Source: Owenia fusiformis (lineage: Eukaryota; Annelida; Polychaeta; Sabellida; Oweniidae). From it: a DNA stretch of 64,000 nt. The stretch lies in NCBI GenBank assembly GCA_903813345.2, contig CAIIXF020000011.1:33970166-34034165 (forward strand), given 5' to 3'. Below the pieces are notes generated by a model, which saw only the letters and a program-made list of their open reading frames with translations, was not told where the DNA came from and did not search any database. Of the stretch, positions 1 through 13,900 are shown piece after piece; the stretch's first letter is position 1; every line of letters starts with the position of its first letter. The position numbers and the translations under genes were made by a program.

Positions 1-380
1 CAAGTTGAATTTTGCCCCACTTTGCGAAATGAATGATTATTCGGCCAATCATGACTCCCTGTGAATGAATGACATTCCATTTCAAAGAAGATATAGCTTT
101 TTGGTACATTGAATGAAAAGGATGCAGTCATCATTAGTTTTATGTTTTCTTCCAATATTGCATTGGGCCCCGTACACTGACTTTTGCAATGTTTATAAAT
201 TGGTCCCAAGCTATTTTTGGTCCACTTTGCAAAAGGAATGATTACTTGCCCAACCACCAATATCAACGAATGATATACCATTGTAAAGAGGAGATACATG
301 GATTTATGGTATATAGAATGATATCAATGCTGTTATCACTGGTTTTGTGCTTTTCGAAGATAACAATCTGTTGCGTTTTT
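1..380 (+). repeat. Two diverged direct repeats, period about 206 bp
   Basis: The stretch from 1 to about 170 is repeated, diverged, from 207 to about 380. Shared blocks in the same order are CACTTTGC.AA..GAATGATTA, GAATGA.AT.CCATT..AAAG, and GA.ATA..G.TTT.TGGTA. The 5' end may be cut by the window edge. Family unknown; no coding capacity seen. Confidence 0.55.
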
Positions 381-394
381 TTGATATTGGGCAT

Positions 395-660
395 TAGGTC
401 AAAGGGGTGTAACATCAAAGTGTGGGATAATGTCTACATAAATGACGGAATAACTTACACTTACTTATTAGAAGTAGAATTTCTGTTTCCCGCCATGTTT
501 GATTTTTGAAAAAATAAATCTCGCCAGATCTCAATCCATGCGAGAAAAAACATGACTTCCCCCTAGATCAGAAATTAGACCAAATAAACGACAAGGTGTC
601 GAAGTTACCCCAAATGTGGAAGTTACCCAAAATGGAGTCGACGTTACACCCCTTTGCCCT
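395..660. repeat. Short inverted-repeat element (possible MITE)
   Basis: AGGTCAAAGGGGTGTAACATC near 396-417 is the inverse of GTTACACCCCTTTGCCCTA near 643-661. The right arm is followed inward by repeated GTTACCCCAAAATG-like words. Arms match for about 20 bases only. No coding capacity. Confidence 0.4.
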
Positions 661-1241
661 ATAGATCTTTACAATGATACTAAAATAATGTTAAATAAAC
701 AACAAAAAATATTTTGAGAAAAAAAGACAACAAATTCAAATTGCGATCTGAGTAAAGAACAAAATCTCTAATAGCAATTATTTAATGGTGAGATTCATGC
801 TCTGAACAATATATCATTTTCACTAATACTTGAAAATGGCATAAAGCTGGCCTCATGTCCGGAACAAAGGAAAATCACATGGCTCAATTCCAAACAATAC
901 AACTCTTTCGCACAAGAAAACATCCAATAAATCCTGTTGAGAATCGGAATGTACCATACTAAGAGTAAATCTATCATAACCTTTGCAAGAAGACGTTTTT
1001 ATTTACGTCAGATTACAACTTGACCTACAAATCCGGTACACTTACTACAACGGAGTGAGCGGTGCACGTGCGCAGGCATGGCATATTTTCAATGTACAAT
1101 TGCTTGGAAAATAATGAGTGATTTTCGATGAATTGAAGACCAGGTTGAGCATAATGATAATACACATTAACAAAACACACGATCGGTGCTGAAATAAATA
1201 AGATAAGTACAAAATATCGTGGAAACAACAGAGATACTTAC

Positions 1242-1320
1242 GTAGCCATTTTGTGGTTTCTTTGAGGTTTGTTAGAGGACGCGTGCTGACACCTGTCGGG
1301 TAGCGTCAGTAATTAGACTG
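1242..1320 (-). other. Weak candidate first coding exon of another minus-strand gene
   Basis: On the minus strand an ATG in good initiation context (ACAAAATGGCTAC) is followed after eight coding bases by a consensus donor GTAAGT. Upstream lies a relatively GC-rich stretch. Below it, a TATTTCAG acceptor near 1190 and another GTAAGT near 1045 could bound a second exon, but no reading frame continues convincingly through both. Nothing recognisable is encoded. It may be the 5' end of a gene leaving the left edge, or chance. Confidence 0.2.
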
Positions 1321-2474
1321 AAAGCTGTGAAACGAAAACAATATAATAACAATAACAGCCATCTATATTTTGTTTTAGAATTAAACCTAAAACCACCATG
1401 GCTGACATCTATTTTTAATCAAATAATGTTTTGTCAATATAAACCCAATTTGTCCCTACAATCCTCATCTTTGCATCTGTTTGACTTCCCTTCTTGGAAG
1501 AGAGATTCGTCTAAAACTAGACTCTGCATGCAGGGTACTACAATCCTGGATTCAAGCACTCTCAATTCAAGAGAGCTTCAGTAGTTTATCAAACTCCCGT
1601 GCAGTGATATAAAAAGGGGAACTATTTTCACCAAATTTTGGGGATTTTCTTCATCTGCCTGCCGAAGTGTCTATACCGAGACACTGCATGGGAGTACGGT
1701 AGTTTATAAATAGACAATGTGCGCAGGGTTTGAATATGCAGCTGCACAGAAAATGCATGGACTTCTAACCTTTAAAACAGTTTTGAACATAAATAATGAC
1801 TCACTGATTTGCTGAAGTGAGGATTCTCCATGTAAAAATAAGACAAAGAGGCCATACACCAGTGGATGACAGTATACAAAATGTAAAATATACAAATGAA
1901 CACTTTTAGCTGGTAACTTCAAATCTAAATGTCACCTGTCTATACATATTCCATGATCTAGATTATATATTTCCATGCTTCAAACCAATAGTTTATTGGC
2001 ATTTGAATAACTTTGGAAACTTTGAAAATAAATGATTTGAAATTTTGTATTTTCTAAAAAACATTTTATTTTAGAGGGGGTACATTCATGATAATATGTG
2101 ATAATACATGTATATCTAAAACCCGGGGCTTTTCAAAAGAAGAACCATGTATGATGGGCTTTAAGAATGGAAATCAACACAATAAGGCATATATACAATA
2201 CCCATGCTGAAATATATTTTTTATTCCAAACCAGATTTTTTCAAATATTCTGAACAAACACATACTTTTGAATTTGTAATAAAAATAATTAATTATTATT
2301 TATACCTGAGAAACAAAACAAAAATATTCTCATATTCACATAGAAACAAGACATAAGACAATGACGTAATGCATCACTTGAAAGTGAAATGAACTTTACA
2401 ATAGCATAGAGGGATGGGGCCCAATCCTCAACATTTATGGAAGAATGAAATCTATTACATTATGGTTAAACCCC

Positions 2475-2547
2475 CAGGCTTGCAGCCAGCTTTCGCCTAG
2501 GGGGGTTTCACTAGAACCCCCCAAAATCCCTCCTTGCTACGGGCCTG
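2475..2547. mobile_element. Minimal CAGGCC-TIR MITE, 73 bp
   Basis: Begins CAGGCTTGCAGCCAG and ends CTTGCTACGGGCCTG, i.e. inverted ends CAGGCYYGYAGC. G- and C-runs fill the centre. The same ends bound a larger copy at 40350-40545. Such CAGGCCCGTAGC ends are common in marine invertebrate genomes; superfamily not determined. Confidence 0.6.
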
Positions 2548-3367
2548 ATAGACATCTAATATGACCCCTACCCCATGTAACTCTATTTGAAAATATTGAT
2601 GTGCTTTTTTTACTTTACTTTTGCTAATTTTTCAAAAATTGAACATCAAATCAAGTGAAATACAATTCAACACAAACACATGGAGAACATTTCTAATATT
2701 GCTAAGATATCTGAGAATAGTTTTTGTTGGCCAACATCATAGATTTCATGAGCATACATTACAAAATGTTTAATAAATAGTATTTATGCCATAAAATATA
2801 ATAAATAAATATGGACGGACACATATTATGCAAGTTAGGTACACGTTCATCAACATACAATTACACACATGTCTACAACACTTTTTCAATTTGAAAATGA
2901 ACAAGGTTACATATTATTAACTAAATATACTTATGATCAATATTTGGTTTGATCTGTACAATGGTTAATGTTGCACATCAGTTTACAAAATACCTTTTTG
3001 GCAAAAGAAGTTGACTTATTCTTATAAATATAGCAGTATAAGGTTTAAACACAATGAATGTGTCAATAAGTCCATCCAGTTGTCATGACAATGGAGCTTT
3101 ACAAAGGATTTGTATCAATATGGTGAACTGAATTCAACAATGTTTTTCTCTTAAACCAAATATTGAAAATATTCTGAAAAAATATGGTCCTTTATGTAAT
3201 GTTGACAACAATTTAATGCAAAGATATATATTTTAAATAACTATTTTTGTTAACATTTTTGTTTTTTAGTGTAATTGTTTTTTGTTCGTTTTTACCAATT
3301 CTTGAGAATGAAATAAAATGTCTTTCCGAACCTTGTTTGATCAAAATAGCATATACAACATTTTCTT

Positions 3368-3556
3368 AGACCTCTCAATATTATACTTAAGTAGTTACTG
3401 GTATACAAAGGAAATTTTGGTTGGTTTAACAAAAAGTATTCAAAAAATTAAAACAAAATAGACAAAAATTAAGATAAACCTTTTATTTCATTAACTAGAT
3501 ACTTTTTTAAACCAACCAAACTTTCCTCTGTACAATTACAATATTGAGAGACCTAA
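3368..3556. repeat. Palindromic MITE-like hairpin, ~185 bp
   Basis: The left arm (TTAGACCTCTCAATATTATA ... GGTTGGTTTAACAAAAAGTA) and right arm (the inverse, TTTAGGTCTCTCAATATTGT ... GGTTGGTTTAAAAAAGTA) pair over roughly 70 bases with mismatches around a short AT-rich loop. It may be transcribed as part of the CEP290 3' UTR. Confidence 0.65.
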
Positions 3557-4459
3557 ACACATTGTGTTTATGTCATTTTGTTCCAATGAGGTTCAGAGAG
3601 ATGTTTCATTTCATTCTGAACACATGATACCAAGAACAAAAGAAGTGTCTGATGTGTATTCTAAAACAATATAGAGAAAAGTAATACATGTACAGTATAT
3701 TTATTTCAAATTATATTGTTACCATTCAAAAGATGACCATTAAATTGACAATGCGTAAAATTTTCAGAATTTTTTGATGACTGGTTTAAGAGAACTTGTG
3801 TTCAAAAAGTTTACCATATCGATACACATCCTTTCAAATACCAATAATTTTCAATTTTGTATACCCTGATTTTTACTATCTAGCACAGTCAAATCACAAT
3901 TGCCATCTATGTGAGATCTATATAACCAACTGATCAATATTATCAATATGATCAACATACATGTAATGGCCGAATCAATAGACTAGATGCAAGTAGAAAT
4001 GGATTTAATTTTAATCACTTTTTCATTCGTCATTCAAAACTTAGTCAATGTGATATCATCATGTGAAATTACATCTAGAAATGTGATTGAAAAAATTATT
4101 GATCAACTCTGAAAATTTAATTTTCTTTTAAAATGTGACTTCTGGGTCCGGTAGATTCCCCAAAAGCCCCATGTTATAAAATAAATTAAAAAAATGGCAA
4201 GACAAATAATATTTTCTTTTACTGGACATATTTTCATTTGTACAATTATCAGATACATATGGGCAATATCAACTGAATAAACTTGCAGATGATCAGTTGA
4301 ATGATCTCACATATGCATCAATTGAATGAATTGAGCACACACAATTTCAATTTTAAATTGAATAAAAGAGTACATCATCAACTTAGTGGCACTACGTTTA
4401 CAATGTTCAGTTCTTAATTCATGAAATAAATTATTAAAAAAAATCAACTTCCCATTTGC

Positions 4460-7400
4460 TCATGGTGGGAGACCTGGTATTTGAACACTTACTCCAAACT
4501 GTTGAGAAAATTGCTCTAATTTTTCCTCATATTGGACATTTTTCTGTACAGCTTCACGATAATTGAACTTCAAATCCTCAATTTCATCAAAAAATTCTGG
4601 ACCAAAATTCTCAAGTTCTTTTTTCATTTTTTCATTGTGACGTTTTAGTTTTTCAATCTCCAGTTGTGCAGCCTTTAGTTTAGTTGATACTTCAACATTG
4701 TCCATGAGTACTTTGTCATGCGTTTGTAGTTTAACAAGAATGTCATCACTTGGTATATCGGCTTCAGTCCCTGCTATGGGGTTAGAATGTTTTCTAAGAG
4801 TTGTTAACTCATGCAATAATTCTGCTTTCTCATTTTCTAGTCTGTCAATGGTTAGCCTGTAATAATAACGTTTTTTTTGTCATGACAGTTCACTTCATAT
4901 ACTTTCAATAATGATGTATTGATGAAATTACATACATTTTTATTTAGAGATCCAAAATTTTTATGGCAATAAAGTATCTTTTAATTTATTCTACAACTCA
5001 ATATTCTACATAAAATGAAATATACTTCAAACCTTTGCACTTGATTATCTCGTATGAGGTCACTGTCTTTCACTCCAGATCCCCCTGGGAATCTCTCAAG
5101 CACAGCAATCTAAAACAGAATGCATTTAGTTCATTAAATATAAGAATTATAGATAATCATACATTGTTTGACAGTCCTCAAAGTCATTGACATATGCCTG
5201 GAAATTATGTTCTCAACATAACACTGGCATCAGTAAATCAATTTGTGAAACAAGTGAAATTGTTATCTATAAGACAATATGGATGCAAGGAAATCACATA
5301 CTTTATGCTCCAACTGGTCCTTCTCTTGCAACAGCTGCTGCTCCCTGGTGGCTGCATCCCGAAGTAACACTTTCATATCAGCCAGCAGTCGGCTCTGAAA
5401 TTTATTCAGCATGAGAAATATGATGCAACATTCAAACAACCCCTATAAATCATTGAAATTGAATAGCTGATAAGCTGAAGATACGGGGTGAACAAGGCTT
5501 GAACTATGTGTATTATCAATCATCAGCAAATCAGTTTTTTTCTTTCTTAGTTAACTGCAATGAACATTACAATTCTCAAGTTCAATCTAAATAACTAAGA
5601 CTACTGACAATCAAATGTACATAGAGACCTCAAAATTATAATAGATTTCTCAGTAGTACAATAAAATCACATCTGCCACATGATAAGATAAATTCACAAA
5701 TAGACCCACTTGCTTCAATCATGTTCAATTAAGATTATTGACTCCTTTATCTTTGAATTTACCTTTTTCTCCATGTCATCTTCAAGATGCTTCAGTTTTT
5801 CCTCATACATGCGCGTCACAACCACAGATTTCCATCCCTTAGAGTCCAAACTTGACAGAGATGGATGTTTCGCTGATTCCAACTCAAGTTTTTTCCGTAA
5901 ATCTTCATTATCTCTTTGTTGTTTCTGATGATTTGTTTGAAGTGTTTTATGTTCAATTCTAAGTTTCTCATTCGCTTCTATTTCCTAAAACAGAAAGTAT
6001 GTAACAATAGGTCTAGCTATTTGTTCAAAAATCAATTACGGAGTATAGTTTTATGTGGATTTGAGTTATTCAATTATATCAATTTACATTGCCCTATCTT
6101 GTCACTCAAAATGCTATTAAAGTATTAATAGTTTTCCATGTTATTTTCAGTAATTAACTTATTCCATATTATTTGCACAAAGAGTTAATGAAGGTAATTA
6201 GTTGAGAATAAATTAGTTTTTCTATGAAAATTCAGAAAATTCCTGGGTGATCTACTTTTAAAAAAAGTACAAAAATGTAGGTCACTGAATTTTGTTCTTT
6301 TTAATATATCTTAAGATATATGTATATCAATCTTACTTCTTTTCAAGGATATTACAGAAGCCTGAAATCTTTTTTCATTTTGACATTATACAGAACCCGG
6401 TACTTTCAAAAAGTTGTTCAGCTAAAATGATAACTGACCAAAAAAGGACCTTGGATAATTTCTAATTGAAATGAAACTTACTTTGCGATGTTCCTTCCTA
6501 AGCTTTTCATAATCAGATATAATTTTTGCAGTTCCTTTCTGTGTGTGGGAGTACCTGTCTGTTAGCTGAGCCCCCATCTTTAACCTCAGTTCTTCTAGCT
6601 GTTCCTGAATAAAAAAGAATATATTTATTTCTTAATTATTTCTTTCATTTCCACCCAGGACTTTTTGTTTCTTAAAATGAATGCATTTTTTAAATGTTGT
6701 TTAGATGAGCCTATATATTTTAGAACATTCCACCAGACTCATAATTTTTTTTTTAGTTTAGTTTACGTATATGGAACATATCAGCATCCATTTGAGATTT
6801 AAATAAAAAACCATCACGAGTTATACTTGTTTTTTTAGTTCTAGATACTCGTAAAAATAGACTCGGAGAGTTGACTGTTTTCAAATCTTTCTACATCTTT
6901 CTCCTTTTGTACTTTTGACCATTCTGCAACCAAATATTCAAAGCAATTTCAAGTTTTAAACCTGGGTCTAACCTTGAGTCCATCATTCTCCCTATGAAGC
7001 ATCTCCATTTGTTCATTAGAGACAGGACCAGGGGCTTTTTTCAGTTGTTCATTCTCAACCTGAGTCCTCTCAACCACCTTCTTCAAGAGAGATATGGTCT
7101 TCTCAAGCTCCTTAGTGCTTTTACCACTCTCACCAATCTGGAATTGTATTGGACTTACTGTATTTACTGGCGGATTCAGGAGCCTAACGAGGGGGGAGCA
7201 AATTTTGAGTCGGGAAGAGATTTTGGGCCTCTAAAACCAAAAATTATGCCCAAATTTGAAAAATTCAAGGCCTATTTTTGATAATTTGGCTTAAAAAACT
7301 ATGCCCAAAAAGAGCCCCCCCCCCTGGATCCACCAGTGGTATTAACATAATTATTTTATATTAATAGGTTGAAAAGTTAATAGGTCTACATGGTAAAATG

Positions 7401-7946
7401 AAAACAAAATATTAATATGACAGGTTATTGAAAGTTGTAAGAATTTGTTACAAACGCTGAACCCTGAACACTTATCACAACACCATCACATGTCTGGTGA
7501 CATAATAATGTGGTAAAGTATTTGAAAGAATGGAGAACATTATTTGTTACCCCCAAAATAAATCTGGTCTTTTTGTGTAAGCCTAAAGCGAGAAAATCTG
7601 GGAAACATATTACTGTAATGTGGCACAGAATATTTATTGGGAGAGTGAAATGATTTAGGGACTCTTTTCTGAACAACTTGATTAAAGAAGTTCACCTTTT
7701 TCTGACAATTTCTTCAACCTTTGATCACTCCTCCATGTTCCTTTACATTCATAAAGCAGATGGGTCCTTATTAGAAAGCAAGTGCGATTACAGTACTAAA
7801 TTGTTTACATCAACATAACATACCCTCCTGAGACTGCTATTTGGTGATCCTAGTGAACCCATAGATCTTGAACTAGTACCAAGCTCTAGTGCAGACTTCT
7901 CAGCCTTCAGTACTTCCACATATTTCTGGAGGTCTGCAACTCTCTC
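4460..7946 (-). CDS. CEP290: CEP290 exons 40-46 of window (C terminus and stop)
   Basis: Exons at 7824-7946, 6973-7137, 6482-6604, 5763-5984, 5302-5394, 5033-5109 and 4460-4856. The final exon holds the stop codon (TGA read from 4462 to 4460). Segments: KELEKTISLLKKVVERTQVE, KGTAKIISDYEKLRKE, DSKGWKSVVVTRMYEEKLKH (human DSKSWKSIVVTRMYETKLKE), RLTIDRLENEKAELLHEL and ELENFGPEFFDEIEDLKFNY. The last ~15 residues (VSVQIPGLPP) diverge from human. The 3' UTR must lie below 4460; I cannot fix a poly(A) site, though AATAAA-type signals on the minus strand occur near 3705 and 3487. Confidence 0.96.
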
Positions 7947-10900
7947 CTGAAGGTCAAGGACAAATATGTGAATAAGGAAAGCAAATTCATGGGCAGTTTT
8001 TTATTTACGATATGAATACTTACAAAATACATGTACATGTATGTCAAGTATATTTTTATTAATTATATTTTGTTTGATCACTACATTTGGGAGCAATACC
8101 TCATTGGTTCACATTGTGGTTCCATTGTTTCATACTTTACAGACTAACGCTGGAAGACAAACCCAAAAACCCCTCTTTGTAGGAGGTCCTTTATAATATT
8201 TATTACCTTCAACCTTGGGATGTCTTTCTTAGCTTGCTCAGCTTCAAACCTCAGCTCAATGTTTTCCTCTGAAAGTTTGAGGACTTTTTTCTGTAGGTTT
8301 CCCTCCCTTTCTTGTAGTTGTTGGTAGGAATCTGCACCAGCAAAACCTCCCTACACAATGCAAATATGCTTCAAAACAATGCTAGCCAACCATTTTTCAT
8401 TACAGGAATGGCAAATGGGTCAATAAAGCCTAAATAAATAAACAATATTTTCCCAAAAAACAAAAGTATCAAACTAAACTTGGAGAAATAAAATTTCTTA
8501 TTGTATTATTCTCTCACAAAAATAAAAATTGAATTTGGAACAATATTTTGACACTTAAACACGCAACAGTAAATAAATGAAAAATAAATGAAAAACTTAC
8601 AGGACCGCCAGCTATACTGCGTCTTGCTAGTTGTCGTTCCAGTTCTTCCAGTTTCTCTGACAAGAATTTGTTACGTTGTTGGACATCTTGAAATGCTGTG
8701 TCTTTATCAATTGTTAGGTGTCGACGCAATGTGGCCACCTAAAATTGAAAGCGAATATACCTCTTTGAAAGCATACCTTTATCTGGACACAGAGTGTAAA
8801 ATAAAACCTTATTGTCCAAAATACCCAAAAATTCCAATACAAGGCAAAAGTAGGAATCAGCGCCAATGGTGCAGCAGCATTGACCAAATAAAATGGATTT
8901 TAACATTGGTTCAGATGAAGGACAGTTGTCATTGTCAATCCATGCGAATATTGTAGACATACGAACAAATGTATGGACACACAAGACAGACATGGACAAA
9001 TGTATGGACACTCAAGACAGACACGGACAAATGTATGGACACACAAGACAGACAGATGAGTGGGTGATTCCAATAGGGTTATTGTGAGAACAAAGAAAAG
9101 TGATATCTTAATATTTTGCTCAGTATTAATGTTATTTAGGTCATAACCAAATATTGTCCAATCTCCAGTGATTTGTTAATTTACAGTTTACACCAAACAG
9201 AAAGAGGACTTTAATACTTGGGGGCCATTATTTCTTTCACATCTTAATATGACTCAGATCCACTAACCTCCTCCTCTAGTTGGAAATTCTTATTCCTGAG
9301 TTCCTCCATATTATGACTAGGTCTGACTACAGTCGCTGGCACTCCAGTTAGTTGATGTTTAGATGCAGATCTTAGCTTGTGTTCCAGAGATTCCTTATCC
9401 TTGTTGGCCCTAAAGAAACAAATAGGAGATATCTAATCTATACCCTGTTTATGAGGACGTCCAAGCAGAATACTTAGATTCACAGCTCTTCAATTAAATA
9501 GTACTAACTGTTTTCACTTCCAGTTAGAAACAAGGCATTAACATGCAAAATGTCACCACCTGCAATTTGGTACAGATGCCAAATGTCAAAAACATATGGT
9601 GTTGACACGAGACAAAAGCAGACGCCAGTTAAGAAAATGCAAAAATGTGTACACATCAAATTTGTTTATGCAAGTTTCAGTCGTGTTCACTCGAGATATG
9701 AGTACACACAAATATATAAGTAATCCTTACTGTCCATATATTTAGACCTACCTGTCAAGGTTTGACTTTAGCAGGTCATTGGCACGTTGTAACTTTTCGT
9801 GTTCTGTTTCTTTATCTTTAAGCCGTCCTTTCAGGCGATCCACAATCTTCTGCCACTTTTTACTCTCTTCCCATCTGGCGACAACCTCATCTCCTTTCTG
9901 TAATTTTAACATCAATAAAATCAACTTTATTAATTGTTACTCAACCCTATGAGAATGAACAACTGTCCATATAGTTCAAATTATAGAAAATTGAATCATA
10001 TTCCATTCAAACATTATATAAAGATCACTGATCAAAACTTCACTGGTGATCAGCTCGATTATGCTAGTTACCGAAACAGTTTGTTTCGGTAACAAAATGT
10101 CAGAACGTCGAAGGTACGATTTTTCTTTATTTCATGCGTTGTAGGCAGAATCCCCAAAACATTTTTCTCACAAATGATCAAACTATGTGAAAATTAGAAA
10201 TAGCAGTTGATGTAAGTGTATTTTCAGGATATTGTGTCAAAGGCAGATGTTTAACAATACTTTAAACATTAAAATTGTGTGTCAACTTACCTCTTTTTGT
10301 GGTTCCTTTTGCTCATATGGTTTCTCTGCTTGTTGCTTGCGTTTGTTCTCTTCAGTTAATAGTCGTATTTGTCTTTGGAGCTGCTCAACCTCATGTGCAT
10401 TTCCTTCACCTTGAAGAATACAAAATATAACATTCAAAATTAGCCAACAGGTCGAACTCCTACAAATTACAAACAAGACATTAACATGTAAAATGTCACC
10501 ACCTGCCATTTGTTACAGACACTGACCACTGAGTGCCAAACACTGAATGCCGAACACCATTCACAAAAAGTTGGAAACTATAACAATATGTTGTAATGCA
10601 AGCTACTTATGAAAGCATAAAATGTAATTGCATTTCTGAAGGTCTCTTTTAAAGATCGACTATTGAAAAAGGTAAAGTCTGTTTATGGATTCCATGAAAT
10701 CAACATCCTGGGTGAATACATGCATGTGCTAACCCACTCTTACATATACACAATCTAATGGATACATACCTTGTTTCTGGCTCCTCATTGCTGATATTCT
10801 TTCAATCTTCTTCTCATAGCCTTCAATCTCTTCCTCAAGCTTGTGTTTATCTGTCTTCAACTTAGCAACTGCTTTCTCTTTCTTCACTACAATAACACAT

Positions 10901-13900
10901 ATTATCACATGGTAGGGAGAATTCTTATGATCTGATTGGTTTGTGTCCATATTGCATTTCTCATATCACATAGTTTTAATGAGATAGCTGAATCATTTAT
11001 TTAGTGCATCACACATCAAACTATGGATAAATAAAAAATAAACAATGACCTGATAAAAAGATTGGGATCAAACAGGATCTAAACCTCATTCCCCTATTAG
11101 GGCAGATGTAAGATGGTGTCATGAAACTCACTACTCTTGTGATAAAAATTTTACTTCCATGGAATATTTCTTGTATTATATGCTCAAACTTATGATTATT
11201 ACAGAATTGTATATTATTATTATACTGGAATGTACTGTAAAACATGCTTATTTAACAAATTGAATTTTAACAAATTCTGAGTTTACAAGATTTTTTCTTT
11301 TGATACTTCACAATTAATGTCAGAATTTTGTCCATTAATTTCAATTTGTTTACTCACATAAATCTAGTACTTTCTCAAATCAACCTAATATTTACTAACA
11401 TAAATCAATATATTTACTAACATAAATCAATATATTTACTCACATAAATCAATATATTTACTCACATAAATCAATATATTTACTCACATAAATCAATAAA
11501 ACTCACATAAATCATGCTTTATCTCCTCCATTTCTTCATTGAGTGTTGTCTCTCTGTCTCGTCTCTTCCTTAACTCAGCCTTTAGTCTCTTCACCTGGTC
11601 TCCAAGTTCTTCAATCTTATCCTAAAAAGTAAAGATCATATATTTTATTTTATTTAGACATTTGGTGCCCTATTGTATTGTATAGTATATTTATTTACCT
11701 CTAATCACTAGAGAGTTACAATTATAAAGTTACAAATTGAAATAATGAATAAAAACACACATATTTAAAATAGTGAAGAAATATATATCCCAAGTTAAGA
11801 TGAAACCTCTATAGTGACCGATGCCATCTTCCCCAAGGTCGATAGCTCAGGACCAAAATAGAGTTGTCACACCAACAACGAATTTCTTTTGATTTGCATA
11901 GCCAGAATTATGTCTGCTGTTTTTAACTGAATTTCGGTTGTACTTTCACCAAATATTTGTTTTACACGTAACTCATTGCTCATATTATAATCGTTGTCAA
12001 ATGTTCCATGATATAAATTATTCATTTGCAAACGCTCGAAGCTGAATGCATTACATTGAAACAGGAAATGTTCCATTGTTTCAGGTTCCTTTTTACCACA
12101 TAGAGTACACTGTAGATTATAATTTGATCTATTCCATTTCTTACAGGAGTTCAAATTGAATTGACCCATCAATAATTTGACGACGGCTTTAAAACTGTTT
12201 AACCTATTTGGAAACTCTTGAGCTAAGATCCACCATATGTTTGGTGTTTTACATTTATGGACAGTTAGAAAATGAGAAAGGCCTGGATATAACATGCACC
12301 TAATCCTGAAAATTGTCTCCTGAAGGTCTTTCACACGACTACAGATCAAACGTTTCCAAGCAGCCTTTGGGATATGTTGACCGTTAAGCATAAGTTTCAC
12401 ATTTTCAATTAGGTCGTATTTTAAAGCTGTATACCACATCTGTGCAATTGGAGAGGTCATTCGTATACGAGCAATTTTAAATTCCATAACTGTCATTCTA
12501 AAAATCATCACCCGTTTGTATATATTAGCCATTGGCAGGTTTAAGAGCACCTATTGATTCATTCACCCTTACTTGGAAATTATACATTATTTAAGGAATA
12601 AAGACTGAGATTTTATGATTTATGGCGTAATATATGACCGAAAATTTTATTCTGTTCATTGTTAAAAGACCGAAATCGTGTAGCGATTGAGGTCTTTGGC
12701 AATGGCCAGAATAAAATTTGAGGTCATATATTTGACATAAATCATAAAATTGAGGTCTTTGTTACGATTCTAATATGATAAACAGACAAGAAAAACAATG
12801 TTTTGCATTAAGAATTTTAGTGGTCATACATACTCCAATTTAGACCAGTAAATCAATTGTTCTAGCTATTGTGACGTCACGTATCATATTAGAATTATTA
12901 ATAATTCTTTAGTCTCTAAATATAGATTTAAGTATTACCTGATATTCCTTGGTCTGTTTCTGCACTACTTTCTGCACATTATATTCGGATGCATTTTCTT
13001 CAGCATTTGCTTTAACATTATCCTGTGCCTGGGACACCAAATCTCCCCTGAGCTCTACTAAGGCCTTGCTTAATGCCTGGGAAGTACAGGAGTTCAAAAT
13101 TATTATTTACACATTTGAATTATTTACTGATATCATATACTACTTCTCGTAGCCTATAAACAAACAGGTGAAAAAATGTCCCTCATCTGGGGGCCATTAA
13201 CAGAAAATTAATAAAGTTAAGAATTCGTAAAGTCCATTGTTCTCTAACTGTGACGTCATTATATTCATGGTAACAACAATTGATTTACGAATTCGTAACT
13301 TTCTGTTAATGACCCCCTGGTAAGCTATTTCAATTGAATACAAAATGGTAACAACTGTTACAGATTCCAAATGCCAACTACAGCTTATAACAGTGCAATC
13401 TGTAACAATATGTCACTTGATGGTAATCGAAAAATGAAAAATTGAATTGATCTGGTATATTTTATGTCCTGTTCCAGCAGATTTTGTGAAACTGAAGTTG
13501 GCAAGTATGAACATTTATATCAGACATATAAAACATATGATTAGTAATGGTACCTTATGCTGTTTTTCTTTGACAGCCAGTTGATTTTTCAACCTATCAA
13601 CCAAGGCTTTCATGGTTGTAGTTGGTGCACGCTCATTAGCCTCTCTTTGACTTTGGAGCTCTTCTTCTAGGAGGTGCATTTTTTGTTCCTGATCGTCTAA
13701 ACGAGTTTTGTAATCTGTGATTTGCTTTTCTAAATTTTCTACAACTTCCTTATGTTCTTGAACCAATCTGTAATATTATTTTTTTTAAAATGTAGTAATC
13801 CTTTACAGTTTTTCGTAATTATGGTCAATGGTTAGTTTGATTGTATTTTTCTTGTTTCCTAAAATGTGCTGTTTGTACTTTCTCATAGCATTATTCCCAC

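Larger units (their letters stand above)
661..4459. other. Non-coding flank and probable CEP290 3' UTR
   Basis: AT-rich sequence beyond the CEP290 stop codon. The part next to 4459 should be the CEP290 3' UTR. Apart from the candidate exon near 1242, a 73-bp MITE at 2475 and a palindrome at 3368, I recognise no gene. Open frames here are short and show no family signature. Confidence 0.6.

Noticed and set aside
189-509. 106-codon plus frame at the left edge
   Set aside because: Overlaps the diverged 206-bp direct repeat and an inverted repeat; composition is not protein-like and no family is recognised.
794-1230. Minus-strand stretches that read as TM-like or globular peptides in different frames
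   Set aside because: No frame joins the possible exons without stops; insufficient support to call a gene.
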